From NCBI RefSeq assembly GCF_003570905.1, contig NZ_QXJM01000039.1, positions 62,001 to 126,000 on the forward strand: DNA of 64,000 nt, written 5' to 3'. This document shows positions 33,775 to 42,390 of the stretch, in pieces. The position numbers were made by a program, and so were the translations under genes. This DNA comes from Cohnella faecalis. GTDB taxonomy: Bacteria > Bacillota > Bacilli > Paenibacillales > Paenibacillaceae. Below the pieces are notes generated by a model, which was not told the origin of the DNA, searched no databases, and saw only the letters and a program-made list of their open reading frames with translations. Numbering within the stretch: position 1 is the first letter of the stretch; each line of letters opens with the position of its first letter.

Positions 33775-35682
33775 ATGAGCGCTATCTTTGGCCAGTATTC
33801 TTTGCCGCGAGAGCCGCTGAACCAAGAGGATCTGCAAATCATGCTGCAGACATATAAAAGCAAGTATGAGTATGATCGACTGCAAATACGGGAGACGAAG
33901 GGCGTGGGGCTAGGCTGCTTGCTTCAGTGCGTTACGCTGGAATCCCGGCAAGAGGAGCTTCCATTCCGCGATTCCGAGTCGAATGTCTGGATTACGGCGG
34001 ATGCGATCCTCGATAATCGAGAAGAGTTAGTACGCCTTCTCGGATTACTGCCGGGGGAAGGCGAGATCGTGACCGACAGCCGGCTTATTCTTGCATCGTA
34101 CTTGAAATGGGGGGATCGATGCGCGGAGAGGCTGAACGGTATTTTTGCCTTTGCGATTTTTGACGGCCGGAATGACGAGATGTTGCTCGTTCGCGATCAA
34201 CGCGGCATGCGCTCTCTTGCGTATACGATCCGCCAGTCGACGCTTTATTTTGCAAGCACCGTTGCACCTATAGCGAAAGTCGCACCTAGTCGGTATTCGA
34301 AGCAATGGCTTCAAAATTATTTGACCGCACCGTTCGTCGCTCCGGATACGGACGAATACAGGTCCATCTACGAAGGCATTCGTTACTTGCCGCCTGCCCA
34401 TATTATGAAGGTAAAGGACGGAAAAGCCGCCTTCAGACCATACTGGACGCTGGAGCGGCCTTTCGAACTGTCGCTGGCTTCGGACGAGGATTACGAAGAG
34501 CGATTCCGCTCTCTTCTGGAGGAGGCAACGAAAGCTTCGCTTCGCACCGATAGCTCCGTCGGCATTCTCTTGAGCGGGGGGCTGGATTCTACGACGGTAG
34601 CGGCTGTCGCTGCGCCAATGCTTGAGCGAGAGGGAAGACGGCTCCATTCCTATACGCATGTTCCCATCTCGACATTTAAGCATAATGGAAAAGAATTGGT
34701 GAACGAACGACCTCTGGTTGAAGAACTAATAGACATGTACCCTTCTATCTCGCCGACCTGGGTCGAGAATGAGGCTTTGCATGCTTTTAATGTAATCGAT
34801 GACTGGGTGGATATTTTAGACCAACCGTTTTCCTTTTTCGGTAATGCGCCCTGGATGCTGAGCTGTTATGAGCAAGCGGCCAAGAAAGGCCATCGCGTGA
34901 TGCTGAATGGAAAAAACGGAAACGGGTCGATCTCCTTTGGACCTTTGAACGCGCACTATAGTTATTTGCGGAAGCACGGCAGATGGTTGGAGCTGGCGCG
35001 AGAGACATGGCATCAGAAGAGGCTTAGGGATATTTCATGGTTGCGAGCAATGAGAATCGTTGCAGGCAATGCTTTATCGCATCGTGGGTCTAGTAAATTA
35101 ATTGCAGAGGTTAGGGCGGGATTATCACTCGTTTTTTCTCCTGTGATATTGGAACATTCGACTTGGAATGACATGCAAAACAAGAAGGATTCGCCATTCG
35201 ACTTGATGCTGCAATTAAGTGCGCCTCATAAAACGCATCATCAGGGAGTCATTCATACGCTCCTTTCGTTAAAATACAACATCGTTACACGAGATCCAAC
35301 CGGATATGTGCCGCTGCTTTCTTTTCTGGCTTCGCTGCCATTTGAGCAATTTGTTTCCAAAGGCGTCCACAAACGTTTGCTGCGTCGCGCCTATTCCGAT
35401 AAGCTCCCGGCGTCGATACTAAATTTAACGAGAGACAAAGGCATTCAGTCGGCGGATTGGCTGCATCGAATAGAACATGAGCATGATTCGATCCTGTCAG
35501 CTTTTATGGAATGCATAGGAGATTCGAACATAAGAACTTCTTTAAATCAAAGCATAATGCAGTCTGGAACGGATCAGCTACGTTCGTTATTGCGACAATG
35601 GTATCCGGCTTCGTCGATTTTTCGATGCATTACTATTGAGCGATATATGCGGCACGGCTTTAAAGGAGGTGAACAACGATGA
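33775..35682 (+). CDS. lasso peptide cyclase (C protein), asparagine-synthetase-like
   Basis: A 635-residue enzyme that adenylates the Asp/Glu side chain of the core peptide and closes the macrolactam around the tail. The N-terminal glutaminase-like domain begins MSAIFGQYS and lacks the catalytic Cys2, as is usual for lasso cyclases. The synthetase domain has the PPi loop SVGILLSGGLDSTTVAA near 262-278 and later RDKGIQSADWLHR. The start at 33775 begins at the family N-terminus; an open frame continues upstream inside the ABC gene. The stop overlaps the precursor ATG. Confidence 0.92.
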   Translation: MSAIFGQYSLPREPLNQEDLQIMLQTYKSKYEYDRLQIRETKGVGLGCLLQCVTLESRQEELPFRDSESNVWITADAILDNREELVRLLGLLPGEGEIVTDSRLILASYLKWGDRCAERLNGIFAFAIFDGRNDEMLLVRDQRGMRSLAYTIRQSTLYFASTVAPIAKVAPSRYSKQWLQNYLTAPFVAPDTDEYRSIYEGIRYLPPAHIMKVKDGKAAFRPYWTLERPFELSLASDEDYEERFRSLLEEATKASLRTDSSVGILLSGGLDSTTVAAVAAPMLEREGRRLHSYTHVPISTFKHNGKELVNERPLVEELIDMYPSISPTWVENEALHAFNVIDDWVDILDQPFSFFGNAPWMLSCYEQAAKKGHRVMLNGKNGNGSISFGPLNAHYSYLRKHGRWLELARETWHQKRLRDISWLRAMRIVAGNALSHRGSSKLIAEVRAGLSLVFSPVILEHSTWNDMQNKKDSPFDLMLQLSAPHKTHHQGVIHTLLSLKYNIVTRDPTGYVPLLSFLASLPFEQFVSKGVHKRLLRRAYSDKLPASILNLTRDKGIQSADWLHRIEHEHDSILSAFMECIGDSNIRTSLNQSIMQSGTDQLRSLLRQWYPASSIFRCITIERYMRHGFKGGEQR

Positions 35683-35783
35683 AAAAGGCTTGGATTACTC
35701 CACAACTGCAAGAGCTGAAGTCTGATATGACGAAGCATGGGGCTGGAGGAGGTTTTGACGGCACTACGATTTCTGCTAGCTAA
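35679..35783 (+). CDS. lasso peptide precursor (paeninodin-like)
   Basis: A 34-residue precursor starting with ATGA overlap on the cyclase stop and an excellent AAAGGAGGTGA ribosome site. The leader MKKAWITPQLQELKSDMTK carries the WxxPxL motif (in place of the usual YxxPxL) bound by B1, and Thr18 at position -2. The predicted core is HGAGGGFDGTTISAS. Asp27 is the only acidic core residue, giving an 8-membered ring from His20 to Asp27 under the Thr(-2) rule, or a 7-membered ring if cleavage follows His20. The C-terminal Ser34 is the expected phosphorylation site. It is last in the operon, whereas precursors usually come first. Confidence 0.85.
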   Translation: MKKAWITPQLQELKSDMTKHGAGGGFDGTTISAS

Positions 35784-35808
35784 CTTCAGTAAGTACGTGA
35801 AGGAAAAG

Positions 35809-35840
35809 GAATCAGAGTATAACGCTCTGGTTCTTTTTAT
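35809..35840 (+). terminator. terminator of the lasso peptide operon
   Basis: The arms GAATCAGAG and CTCTGGTTC (nine pairs, one G-T) with loop TATAACG are followed by TTTTTATTT, 25 bases after the precursor stop. Between here and 36035 the only other site I see is the palindrome at 35974. A 75-codon frame crosses this hairpin and is not a convincing gene. Confidence 0.8.
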
Positions 35841-35973
35841 TTGTGTAAGAATTCCTGGATTCGATAAGCACGGAATGGCCTCCTCGCAGTCCGGACGGAT
35901 TGCTTCAAAAAAGGTGTTGGACGAGATTTTCAGCGGGCCGTGCTTTACAATGCAATTAAAATAAATTATCATA

Positions 35974-35985
35974 TAACTATAGTTA
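35974..35985. promoter_or_regulatory. perfect palindrome upstream of CatE-like gene, candidate operator
   Basis: TAACTATAGTTA is a 12-base perfect palindrome about 50 bases upstream of the CatE-like start codon, in an AT-rich promoter region. A MarR- or DUF24-type quinone-sensing repressor is known for catDE genes of Bacillus, but no such regulator is adjacent here. Confidence 0.3.
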
Positions 35986-36035
35986 CTTAAAAAAATAAAG
36001 TAAAATATCAGATAAATACCAAGGACGTGAATAGA

Positions 36036-36876
36036 ATGGATAAATTTCATCAAAGCCCCAATGTCTTTGTAGGAGAGATCCGTATTAAGGTGATGGAACT
36101 GGATCGTGCAGTATCCTTCTACGAAACGATAATTGGATTGAAGGTGCTGGAGAGATCGGCAGGGAGCGCGGTTTTAACTGCGGACGGGAAATCGCCATTA
36201 GTTACGCTTGAACAGCCGAAGGATGTTATTCCGCTTGCCGGACGACACTCGGGATTGTACCATTTTGCGCTGCTGCTTCCAACGCGTGCCGATCTTGCCG
36301 TATTTTTGCGGCATCTGATTCAGACGGGTTACCCATTCGGAGCTGCGGATCATTATGTGAGCGAAGCATTGTATATTACCGATCCCGACGGGAATGGGAT
36401 TGAAGTATACGGGGATCGTCCTTCGTCGGTGTGGAAATGGGAAAATGATTTCGTGGAGATGGCGACGCTTCAACTGGATGCGAGGGGGATTCTGGAGGAA
36501 AGCAGCGAGCCCTGGAACGGTCTTCCTGCGGGACCATCATGGGCCATATCCACCTTCATGTCGGGGATCTGAAGCAGGCGGAACGCTTTTATAACGATAT
36601 TCTTGGCTTTAAGACGGTGGCTTATTACCCGCAAGCCGCTTTTATGTCCACCGGAGGTTATCACCATCATATCGCAATCAATACTTGGCAGGGAGCAGGG
36701 GCGCCGACTCCGCCGAAGAACATGGTCGGTCTGAATGGGTATACTCTCGTATTCCCTGATGAAGCGGCTAGGCAGAGGGCGATTCGTCTTCTGGAGCAAT
36801 CCGCCGTATCGGTCGAGAACAAATCGGACGAATATTGGACGAGTGATCCTGCGGCAATCTGATAAAATTAGTATAG
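36036..36876 (+). pseudogene. CatE-like two-domain VOC dioxygenase, interrupted by two single-base frameshifts
   Basis: The parts together make a normal two-module extradiol dioxygenase like Bacillus CatE: module 1 (IRIKVMELDRAVSFYETIIGLKVLE to LYITDPDGNGIEVYGDR) and module 2 (MGHIHLHVGDLKQAERFYNDILGF onward). As sequenced, frame 1 ends at 36572 and frame 2 opens at 36539. One extra G at about 36530 would join them as GLPAGTIMGHIHLHV. One extra G at 36853-36854 would change the abrupt DPAAI end to DPAGNLIKLV with stop at 36874. Two independent one-G losses in one gene point to sequencing errors as readily as to decay. The starts GTG 36027 and ATG 36036 are both possible. Confidence 0.8.
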
Positions 36877-36904
36877 GAATCGAAAGACGAGCGAGGAGAA
36901 AACA

Positions 36905-37951
36905 ATGGAAATAGGAATATATACTTTGGCCGATCTATGTCGAAATCCGCATACCGGGGAAACCGTTAGCGCGAGACAGCGCCTCCATGAAATCATTGAG
37001 ATCGCGAAGCTGGCGGACGAGGCAGGGCTTGATGTTATCGGCGTGGGCGAGCACCATCGTCTGGAATATGCGGTATCGTCTCCTGCCGTCGTCCTTGCTG
37101 CGATTGCGCAAGTAACGAAGCGCATCAAGTTAACATCGGCCACGACGGTGTTAAATACGGTGGACCCGGTTCGGTTATTCGAGGATTTTGCTTCACTTGA
37201 TCTCTTGTCGGACGGACGGGCGGAAATTATAGCGGGACGCGGGGCTTTTATAGAGTCGTTCCCCTTGTTCGGCTACGATGTGAACGAGTACGACGAACTG
37301 TTCGAAGAGCATCTGGAGCTGCTGCTGAAGCTGAATGCGTCCGAGAAAGTATCATGGAGCGGCCGTCATCGCCCTGCCCTCCATGAAGCTGATATTGCGC
37401 CGCGCCCTGTTCAGGATGAAATTCCGCTATGGGTTGGTGTCGGCGGCACCGCGGAGAGCGCCGAACGGGCGGGGAGATTCGGAACCAATCTGGCATTGGC
37501 GATACTGGGCGGCGATCCGCTCCGGTTCAAGCCGTTCGTCGAGCTGTACCGTCAAGCGGCGGATCAAGCCGGGCATGCACGAGAGACCATGAAGGTCGGA
37601 GTGACCGGGCATACTTTTATCGCAGACACCACGGAACAAGCCAGGGATGAATACTACCCGTATTACGTCAATTACTGGGAGGAAGTCAATCGGCAGCGCG
37701 GAGTGAGCTCCCAGCTGTCAAGAGCCGATTACGATCGGATGTCTGCTCCGGACACCGCGCTATTCGTAGGAAGCTCCCAGCAGATTGTCGAGAAAATATT
37801 GCGTCAGCACGAGCTGTTCGGTCACCAGCGATTTATTGCGCAGCTGGACATCGGCGGCCTGCCGTTCGGCAAGGTAGCCGACAACATTGAACGGCTGGCG
37901 GTAGAGGTGGCTCCTGCCGTTCGACGAGCAACGGGAAATGCAAACCCATAA
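36905..37951 (+). CDS. LLM class flavin-dependent oxidoreductase
   Basis: A 348-residue luciferase-like monooxygenase-fold enzyme using FMNH2 or F420. [67 protein letters not shown] and VGVGGTAESAERAGRFG are the family blocks. The product is a paralogue of the protein at 50308-51378, with which it shares the ESFPLFGY segment. The RBS GAGGAG precedes the ATG by six bases. It follows the CatE-like gene by 28 bases, so co-transcription and a role in aromatic compound handling are plausible but unproven. Confidence 0.92.
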   Translation: MEIGIYTLADLCRNPHTGETVSARQRLHEIIEIAKLADEAGLDVIGVGEHHRLEYAVSSPAVVLAAIAQVTKRIKLTSATTVLNTVDPVRLFEDFASLDLLSDGRAEIIAGRGAFIESFPLFGYDVNEYDELFEEHLELLLKLNASEKVSWSGRHRPALHEADIAPRPVQDEIPLWVGVGGTAESAERAGRFGTNLALAILGGDPLRFKPFVELYRQAADQAGHARETMKVGVTGHTFIADTTEQARDEYYPYYVNYWEEVNRQRGVSSQLSRADYDRMSAPDTALFVGSSQQIVEKILRQHELFGHQRFIAQLDIGGLPFGKVADNIERLAVEVAPAVRRATGNANP

Positions 37952-37971
37952 CCGCGTGAGGTTATGGGTTT
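37942..37971 (+). terminator. hairpin ending the LLM gene
   Basis: AAACCCATAACC and GGTTATGGGTTT are perfect 12-base arms with loop GCGTGA. The stem overlaps the stop codon. The following T-run is short, so termination may be partial. Confidence 0.6.
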
Positions 37972-38007
37972 CGTGGTGGAGGCGAGCCCGCCATACGCGG
38001 CAGGCTA

Positions 38008-39189
38008 TTACCACTTGAAGTCCGTTCGTTGGAAAGTGGTGCCGAGAAAGGAGGCAAATCGTTCAAGGCATCTTATCACGCCTTCATTCATTTCGCTATT
38101 CACGGAAGAGGGGTTTTCCCACCACCAGTTTTTAATGGATAATGGAGCATTTTGTTGATATTTTACTGGCTCGAACCGAGCCACAATCGTATCGCCATAT
38201 ACGACAGGCAATACATAGTAACCGTATTTTCTTTCCGCTGCCGGCTTATAAACCTCCCATCGATAATCAAAGTCAAACAGCTCCTTGATCAGCACGCGAT
38301 CCCAAAGCAAATTATCGAGCGGAGCAAGTATTCTTGACTGCTTCTCAGTCGAAGTCGAAGCATGGGTCAATGCCCGATCCAGGACGTCGAGATCGGCGCT
38401 TCGGATATAGAGAGGCTGCTGGAGTCCTTCAACCGTGATCTCCGTAATCTTCTTTGCAGCAAGCAGTCTTGCAAAGGATTCATTTCGCTGGAGGCTTTTC
38501 ATACCGCTGATCCCAAGCCAAGCGTCGCTCGGTCTGTTCCAAAGCAGCCCTACGCTGCCGATACGGCGAAGAACATACCAATCGTAATACTGTTCATCCG
38601 TCTCGAAAGGGTCGGGCAAGGCGTACAAGTCTTGAGGAATTACTCGCTCCGCCAGATCGTAGTATTTGCGAGTTCTCGCTTTGTGATGAATGACAAGATG
38701 ACCCGCATGATACATCCCTTCCAGAGCGGCGCGAGACAATCTGGTCGGGCCCCACGCCCAATCCACTTTCTCTTCGTAATCCAGATCCCCCGAACACAGC
38801 GCCCCCCGGGTTTCGATCTCGGTATATACCCGCTCTATAGCGCCTTTATTAGAATGGCACCAAGCTTGGTGGCTGCTCCGGCATCTCGAAAAAAATGGCC
38901 AATCCTCCAGAGGGAAGATAGACATGTTCTTGTCCCAATAGTCAATGAGCTTTCGATCCTGGTATAACAGCTCCCAGAGCATGCTGCGGTCGAAATCCTT
39001 GATCCGGGACTGAAGGACAAGCTCCGGGTTCATGCCCACGACATTGAGCGGATCGAATTGTATGCATCCGACTCGGCGGATGTAAGACAGGATACCCTCT
39101 TTTCCCATGGATTCGCAACCATCGTTCAACCCTTGATAGAACAACAAAAATGTTCTTGCCTGAAGCTTGGTTAACATAATGGCAGCCAT
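38008..39189 (-). CDS. YcaQ/AlkX-type winged-helix DNA glycosylase family protein
   Basis: The 393-residue protein belongs to the HTH_42 (COG3214) family that includes the bacterial interstrand-crosslink glycosylases YcaQ (AlkX) and AlkZ. It starts LTKLQARTFLLFYQGL and contains YIRRVGCIQFDPLNVV, whose QFD matches the Q-aromatic/aliphatic-D catalytic motif of the AlkX branch. WRVYKPAAERKYGYYVLP-like sequence (WEVYKPAAERKYGYYVLPVVYGDTIVARFEP) is the conserved C-terminal segment. It would excise alkylated bases. The ATG at 39189 follows GGAG by eight bases. Monocistronic. Confidence 0.85.
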   Translation of the reverse strand: MAAIMLTKLQARTFLLFYQGLNDGCESMGKEGILSYIRRVGCIQFDPLNVVGMNPELVLQSRIKDFDRSMLWELLYQDRKLIDYWDKNMSIFPLEDWPFFSRCRSSHQAWCHSNKGAIERVYTEIETRGALCSGDLDYEEKVDWAWGPTRLSRAALEGMYHAGHLVIHHKARTRKYYDLAERVIPQDLYALPDPFETDEQYYDWYVLRRIGSVGLLWNRPSDAWLGISGMKSLQRNESFARLLAAKKITEITVEGLQQPLYIRSADLDVLDRALTHASTSTEKQSRILAPLDNLLWDRVLIKELFDFDYRWEVYKPAAERKYGYYVLPVVYGDTIVARFEPVKYQQNAPLSIKNWWWENPSSVNSEMNEGVIRCLERFASFLGTTFQRTDFKW

Positions 39190-39368
39190 TTCTTCATCTC
39201 CAAATATTCAGCGTCTTTATCCGTCTTCGAGTTGCAAGCGTGGAAATTCCTGTAACCCACCGCTTACAATCATTTTTCGTCGGTAACAAAAGATAAATGA
39301 GACAGTCATTTTGTAAGAGAAATGGCACGACTTCATCGAAGCATGGTTCAAGGTGCCCGTATTTACAA

Positions 39369-39932
39369 TTAAAGCTTGAGCCGGGATTCCAAGTAATCGA
39401 TATGTTTTTTCACTTCCACCCAATTCGAAGCGCGAAATACGAGATCGTTAGCGACGGACAAATTATAGGGCTGTTCGTATAAAATAACAGGCTTATTGGC
39501 TAGAGCAAACTCCTCGGCGTAGTGAGGGCCATCGTCAATGAGCACATCCACTTTGCTATTGATGCATTCCTGCAGTTTGTTCTCGACGAGCGTAATATGG
39601 TGATAATTAATCTTGTGATGTTTTAGCCATTCGATGGTAACGTCGCGAAAATGATCGGGCCGTGCCGTAATAATCGATAGATGATGCCGATTAAACAGCT
39701 GCTGCAATATTTCTACCGCCATGGGCAACGGCGCCGAGTTCCAATGAATGTCATGACCGTATTGATTATAGATGGCATCGCGCTCTGCTTTGTTCCATCC
39801 ATATAACCGGTATAAATAGAAGTCGTTAACATCGGCGTGCGTCAACGATCGACCGGACGCTTTGTTGTAATAGTGCAAGTGCGCCGAAGTGGCGTCGAGC
39901 ACGGTGTTGTCTAGATCAATGCCAATGCGCAT
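39369..39932 (-). CDS. HAD-superfamily putative 5'-nucleotidase (COG5663-like)
   Basis: A 187-residue HAD protein. Motif I is IGIDLDNTVLD (D6, D8), motif II is IITARPDH, and motif III/IV spans HITLVENKLQ and DVLIDDGPHYAEE. The family is related to 5'(3')-deoxyribonucleotidases and includes YqfW of Bacillus. The substrate is not established. RBS AAGGAG lies ten bases before the ATG. A 75-base degraded copy of its 5' part sits at 18633-18706, pointing to an ancient duplication or recombination. The 179-base gap between this gene and the YcaQ-type gene holds nothing I can identify. Confidence 0.85.
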   Translation of the reverse strand: MRIGIDLDNTVLDATSAHLHYYNKASGRSLTHADVNDFYLYRLYGWNKAERDAIYNQYGHDIHWNSAPLPMAVEILQQLFNRHHLSIITARPDHFRDVTIEWLKHHKINYHHITLVENKLQECINSKVDVLIDDGPHYAEEFALANKPVILYEQPYNLSVANDLVFRASNWVEVKKHIDYLESRLKL

Positions 39933-40081
39933 AGGTTAACAACTCCTTAATGTTTGAAGAATGGTAACATGAATAGTATGAAATGGAAAGAGAGTAAATG
40001 TCCGATGTATACGGACAGCAACCTTTCTAAATAAAGGTGCGTACTACATAAGGAATAATAAACCAGAAAAGGGTGCTGTTG

Positions 40082-41991
40082 ATGGCGGTCGGTCGCAAGA
40101 TAAGGCAATGGATCAGGCTCCGGGCAGGAGTCATGTTACTTTTAACGGCGGGCTTGTTCCTAAGCGTAATGCCGACGGCAAGCGCCGATCCGGTCGAATG
40201 GAACGGAAACGATCTAAGCTCTTTTTTTAATCGTTTTTTTGAGGGAAGGATGAACAGGACGCCGGGAGCCGTCGTTATCGCTGTAAACAAGGATGGGGAG
40301 TTGTTCTCGCATGGTTATGGCTTTGCGGACAAGGAGCGCAAGCGCAAGGTCGATCCGGATCAGACTGCATTCCGCGTCGGATCGGTGTCGAAGTTGTTTA
40401 CGGCGACGGCGGTCATGCAGCTGGCAGAGCAAGGGAAATTGAAGCTGGACGAAGACATTAATAATTATCTTCCTTTTCGCATTCATAATCGCCCCGGCCA
40501 TCCGATTACGCTTGCCCACCTTCTTACGCATACGGCAGGCTTTGACGAGACGGCGTTAATCTTCAATTGGAACTGGCCTCCGCCGGAAGATGCGGACTTG
40601 GGGAATTTCGAAAACACATTTTCGCCGCCTGTCCTTAGAGATCCCGGTACAGTCAAAAGCTACAGCAATTACGGAATAAGCCTTGCAGGATATATCGTTC
40701 AGAGGCAGTCCGGCGTTCCGTTCGCACAATATGTGAAGGAGAATATTATTCACCCTCTCGGGATGGATAGAAGCAGCTTTTATCCGTCTGCAGAGCTGCT
40801 CTCTCGTCTTGCCGTCGGATATGATGCGCACGGGTTGCCGATTAGGGAAATGGCGCTTAATTCGGCTTATGTGCCGGCGGGGGATTGTACGCGACAGCTT
40901 CCGATATGGGCCGTTTTATGAGAGCGTTCCTCAATGGAGGAGAGTTAACGGGACAGCGTATTTTGCAGAACGATGCGGTGGCGGATATGACATCCTTGCA
41001 CGCTTCTTTTAATCCCGCTCTGGGCGGTATGGGATATGGCTTCTATATGAATGAGCGGAGCGGGATGCGGATTCTTCAGCATGGCGGGGCGATCCCCGGA
41101 TGGCACAGCATTCTGTGGATCATCCCCGAACTAAATATCGGCGTCTTCGTTGCCGTCAACGGGGAGGGTGAACCTGGCTTGCCGGACGAGCTAATGAATA
41201 CGTTTCTGAATGAAAACGTGACATGGACAACACCTGCGTTCGCGTTGGAAAGCGGGCAATCTTCAAATGCGCTATCTTCGGCCAAGTATGCCGGCAGGTA
41301 CATTCTCAATCGGCATCTATCCGATTCGGTTTTCAAGATCGCAACGCTATGGCAGGATATTCGTCTGAAAGTTGCCGCAATTGATGACGGCTCATTGCTC
41401 GTCAGCGGCACAGACTATTCCTGCATCTGTACCAATAAGGGAAGCGGCTTATGGCACAACACGCTTGGCACCGTAGCATTTGCTTCTTACGAGAACGATG
41501 ACGGGTTTTATTTGCAGCTCTCCGGCAATCCGACCGCCGATTATCGCCGCATGGCCTGGTATGAGGATGAGAAGCTTCACTTGGCGGTAGCCGCCGGGTT
41601 TGGGCTGCTGTTCGTGCTGGGGACATTGGCATGGATCGGGTTCAGCCTTCGTTTCAGAAAGCTATGGCGCTCGATTCCGGGCATTGTATGCGGCATTTAC
41701 GTGATTTTTATTGCAGGCATTCTAGCAGAATTAAACACGTTAGACATGGGAAGCGCTACTCCGGCGAGCTTTTATTTTATTCTAAGTCTTCCTATTATTT
41801 CGGCCCTATTGATAGCTCTTGAGCTTGTTCGGTGGGTGTACGAATGGAGACAACGGAAAATCGCGAGCAATCGGAGTGCAGTGGCTATCGCCTTCATCCG
41901 ATTGGGCCGAGGTCTTCTAATTACGGCGCAAATCGCTTTTCTTATTTACTTGAACTATTGGAATATGCTCGGCTGGTCGGGACTGGAGTAG
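40082..41991 (+). pseudogene. serine hydrolase (beta-lactamase/PBP class C fold) with frameshift
   Basis: The signal peptide (RAGVMLLLTAGLFLSVMPTASA) is followed by a class-C fold: SVSK (catalytic Ser-x-x-Lys), LAHLLTHTAGFDE, YSNYG (Tyr-x-Asn) and HGGAIPGWHS. Four membrane helices close the protein, so it is anchored with the catalytic part outside. As sequenced, the frame stops at 40919 after YVPAGDCTRQ while the correct continuation is open from 40885. Six Gs instead of five at 40879-40883 would read YVPAGGLYATASDMGRFM without a break, the expected family sequence. The gene is probably intact in the organism. The start ATG at 40082 has AAAGGG upstream. Confidence 0.85.
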
Positions 41992-42050
41992 AGGAGCATC
42001 CGAGGGGCAGCCGCCTATTTTTATCAAATTCAGATAGCAGGTGACCGCGT

Positions 42051-42389
42051 ATTAAACTACTTTTTGTGTGCAGCCGCAACAAGTGGCGCAGCTTAACGGC
42101 AGAGAAGATTTTTAACGGATATAACGGGTATGAAGTGAGATCTGCGGGAACAGAAGAAAATGCAAGAATTAAGGTCACCGAGGGCCATATCGGGTGGTCG
42201 GACTTGATTTTTGTGATGGAAAAGAAGCATACGCGCAGGCTAAGGGAGAAGTTCTCGGATAAGCTGCGGGGAAAACAAATCGTCTGTCTGGATATACCGG
42301 ACGATTACAAGTTCATGGATGAGGATTTAATCGAGATTTTGAAATCGAGAGTATCGGATTATATAGAAGTTCCGGAGGAGTCCTCGTAA
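42051..42389 (+). CDS. low-molecular-weight protein tyrosine phosphatase-like protein (COG4551)
   Basis: IKLLFVCSRNKWRSLTAEKIF matches the start of COG4551 phosphatases, with the P-loop CSRNKWRS (Cx5R, here C7 and R13). SAGTEENARIKVTEGHIGWSDLIFVMEKKH and CLDIPDDYKFMDEDLIEIL continue the family pattern, including the catalytic Asp region. The frame is open only back to a TGA at 42042, and no ATG, GTG or TTG precedes the P-loop valine. An ATT at 42051, six bases after AGGTGA, fits best as start, a rare initiator; the GTG at 42066 would cut off the first beta strand. It may be a mis-sequenced start. Confidence 0.75.
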   Translation: MKLLFVCSRNKWRSLTAEKIFNGYNGYEVRSAGTEENARIKVTEGHIGWSDLIFVMEKKHTRRLREKFSDKLRGKQIVCLDIPDDYKFMDEDLIEILKSRVSDYIEVPEESS

Positions 42390-42390
42390 A

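Noticed and set aside
35737..35964. 75-codon frame after the lasso precursor
   Set aside because: It starts inside the precursor gene and crosses its terminator hairpin; no ribosome site and no recognisable similarity.
36539..36862. Independent one-domain VOC gene
   Set aside because: It is the second module of a CatE-like protein; one added G joins it in frame to the first module.
40885..41991. Independent membrane protein gene
   Set aside because: It continues the serine hydrolase after a one-base loss and begins in the middle of the catalytic domain.
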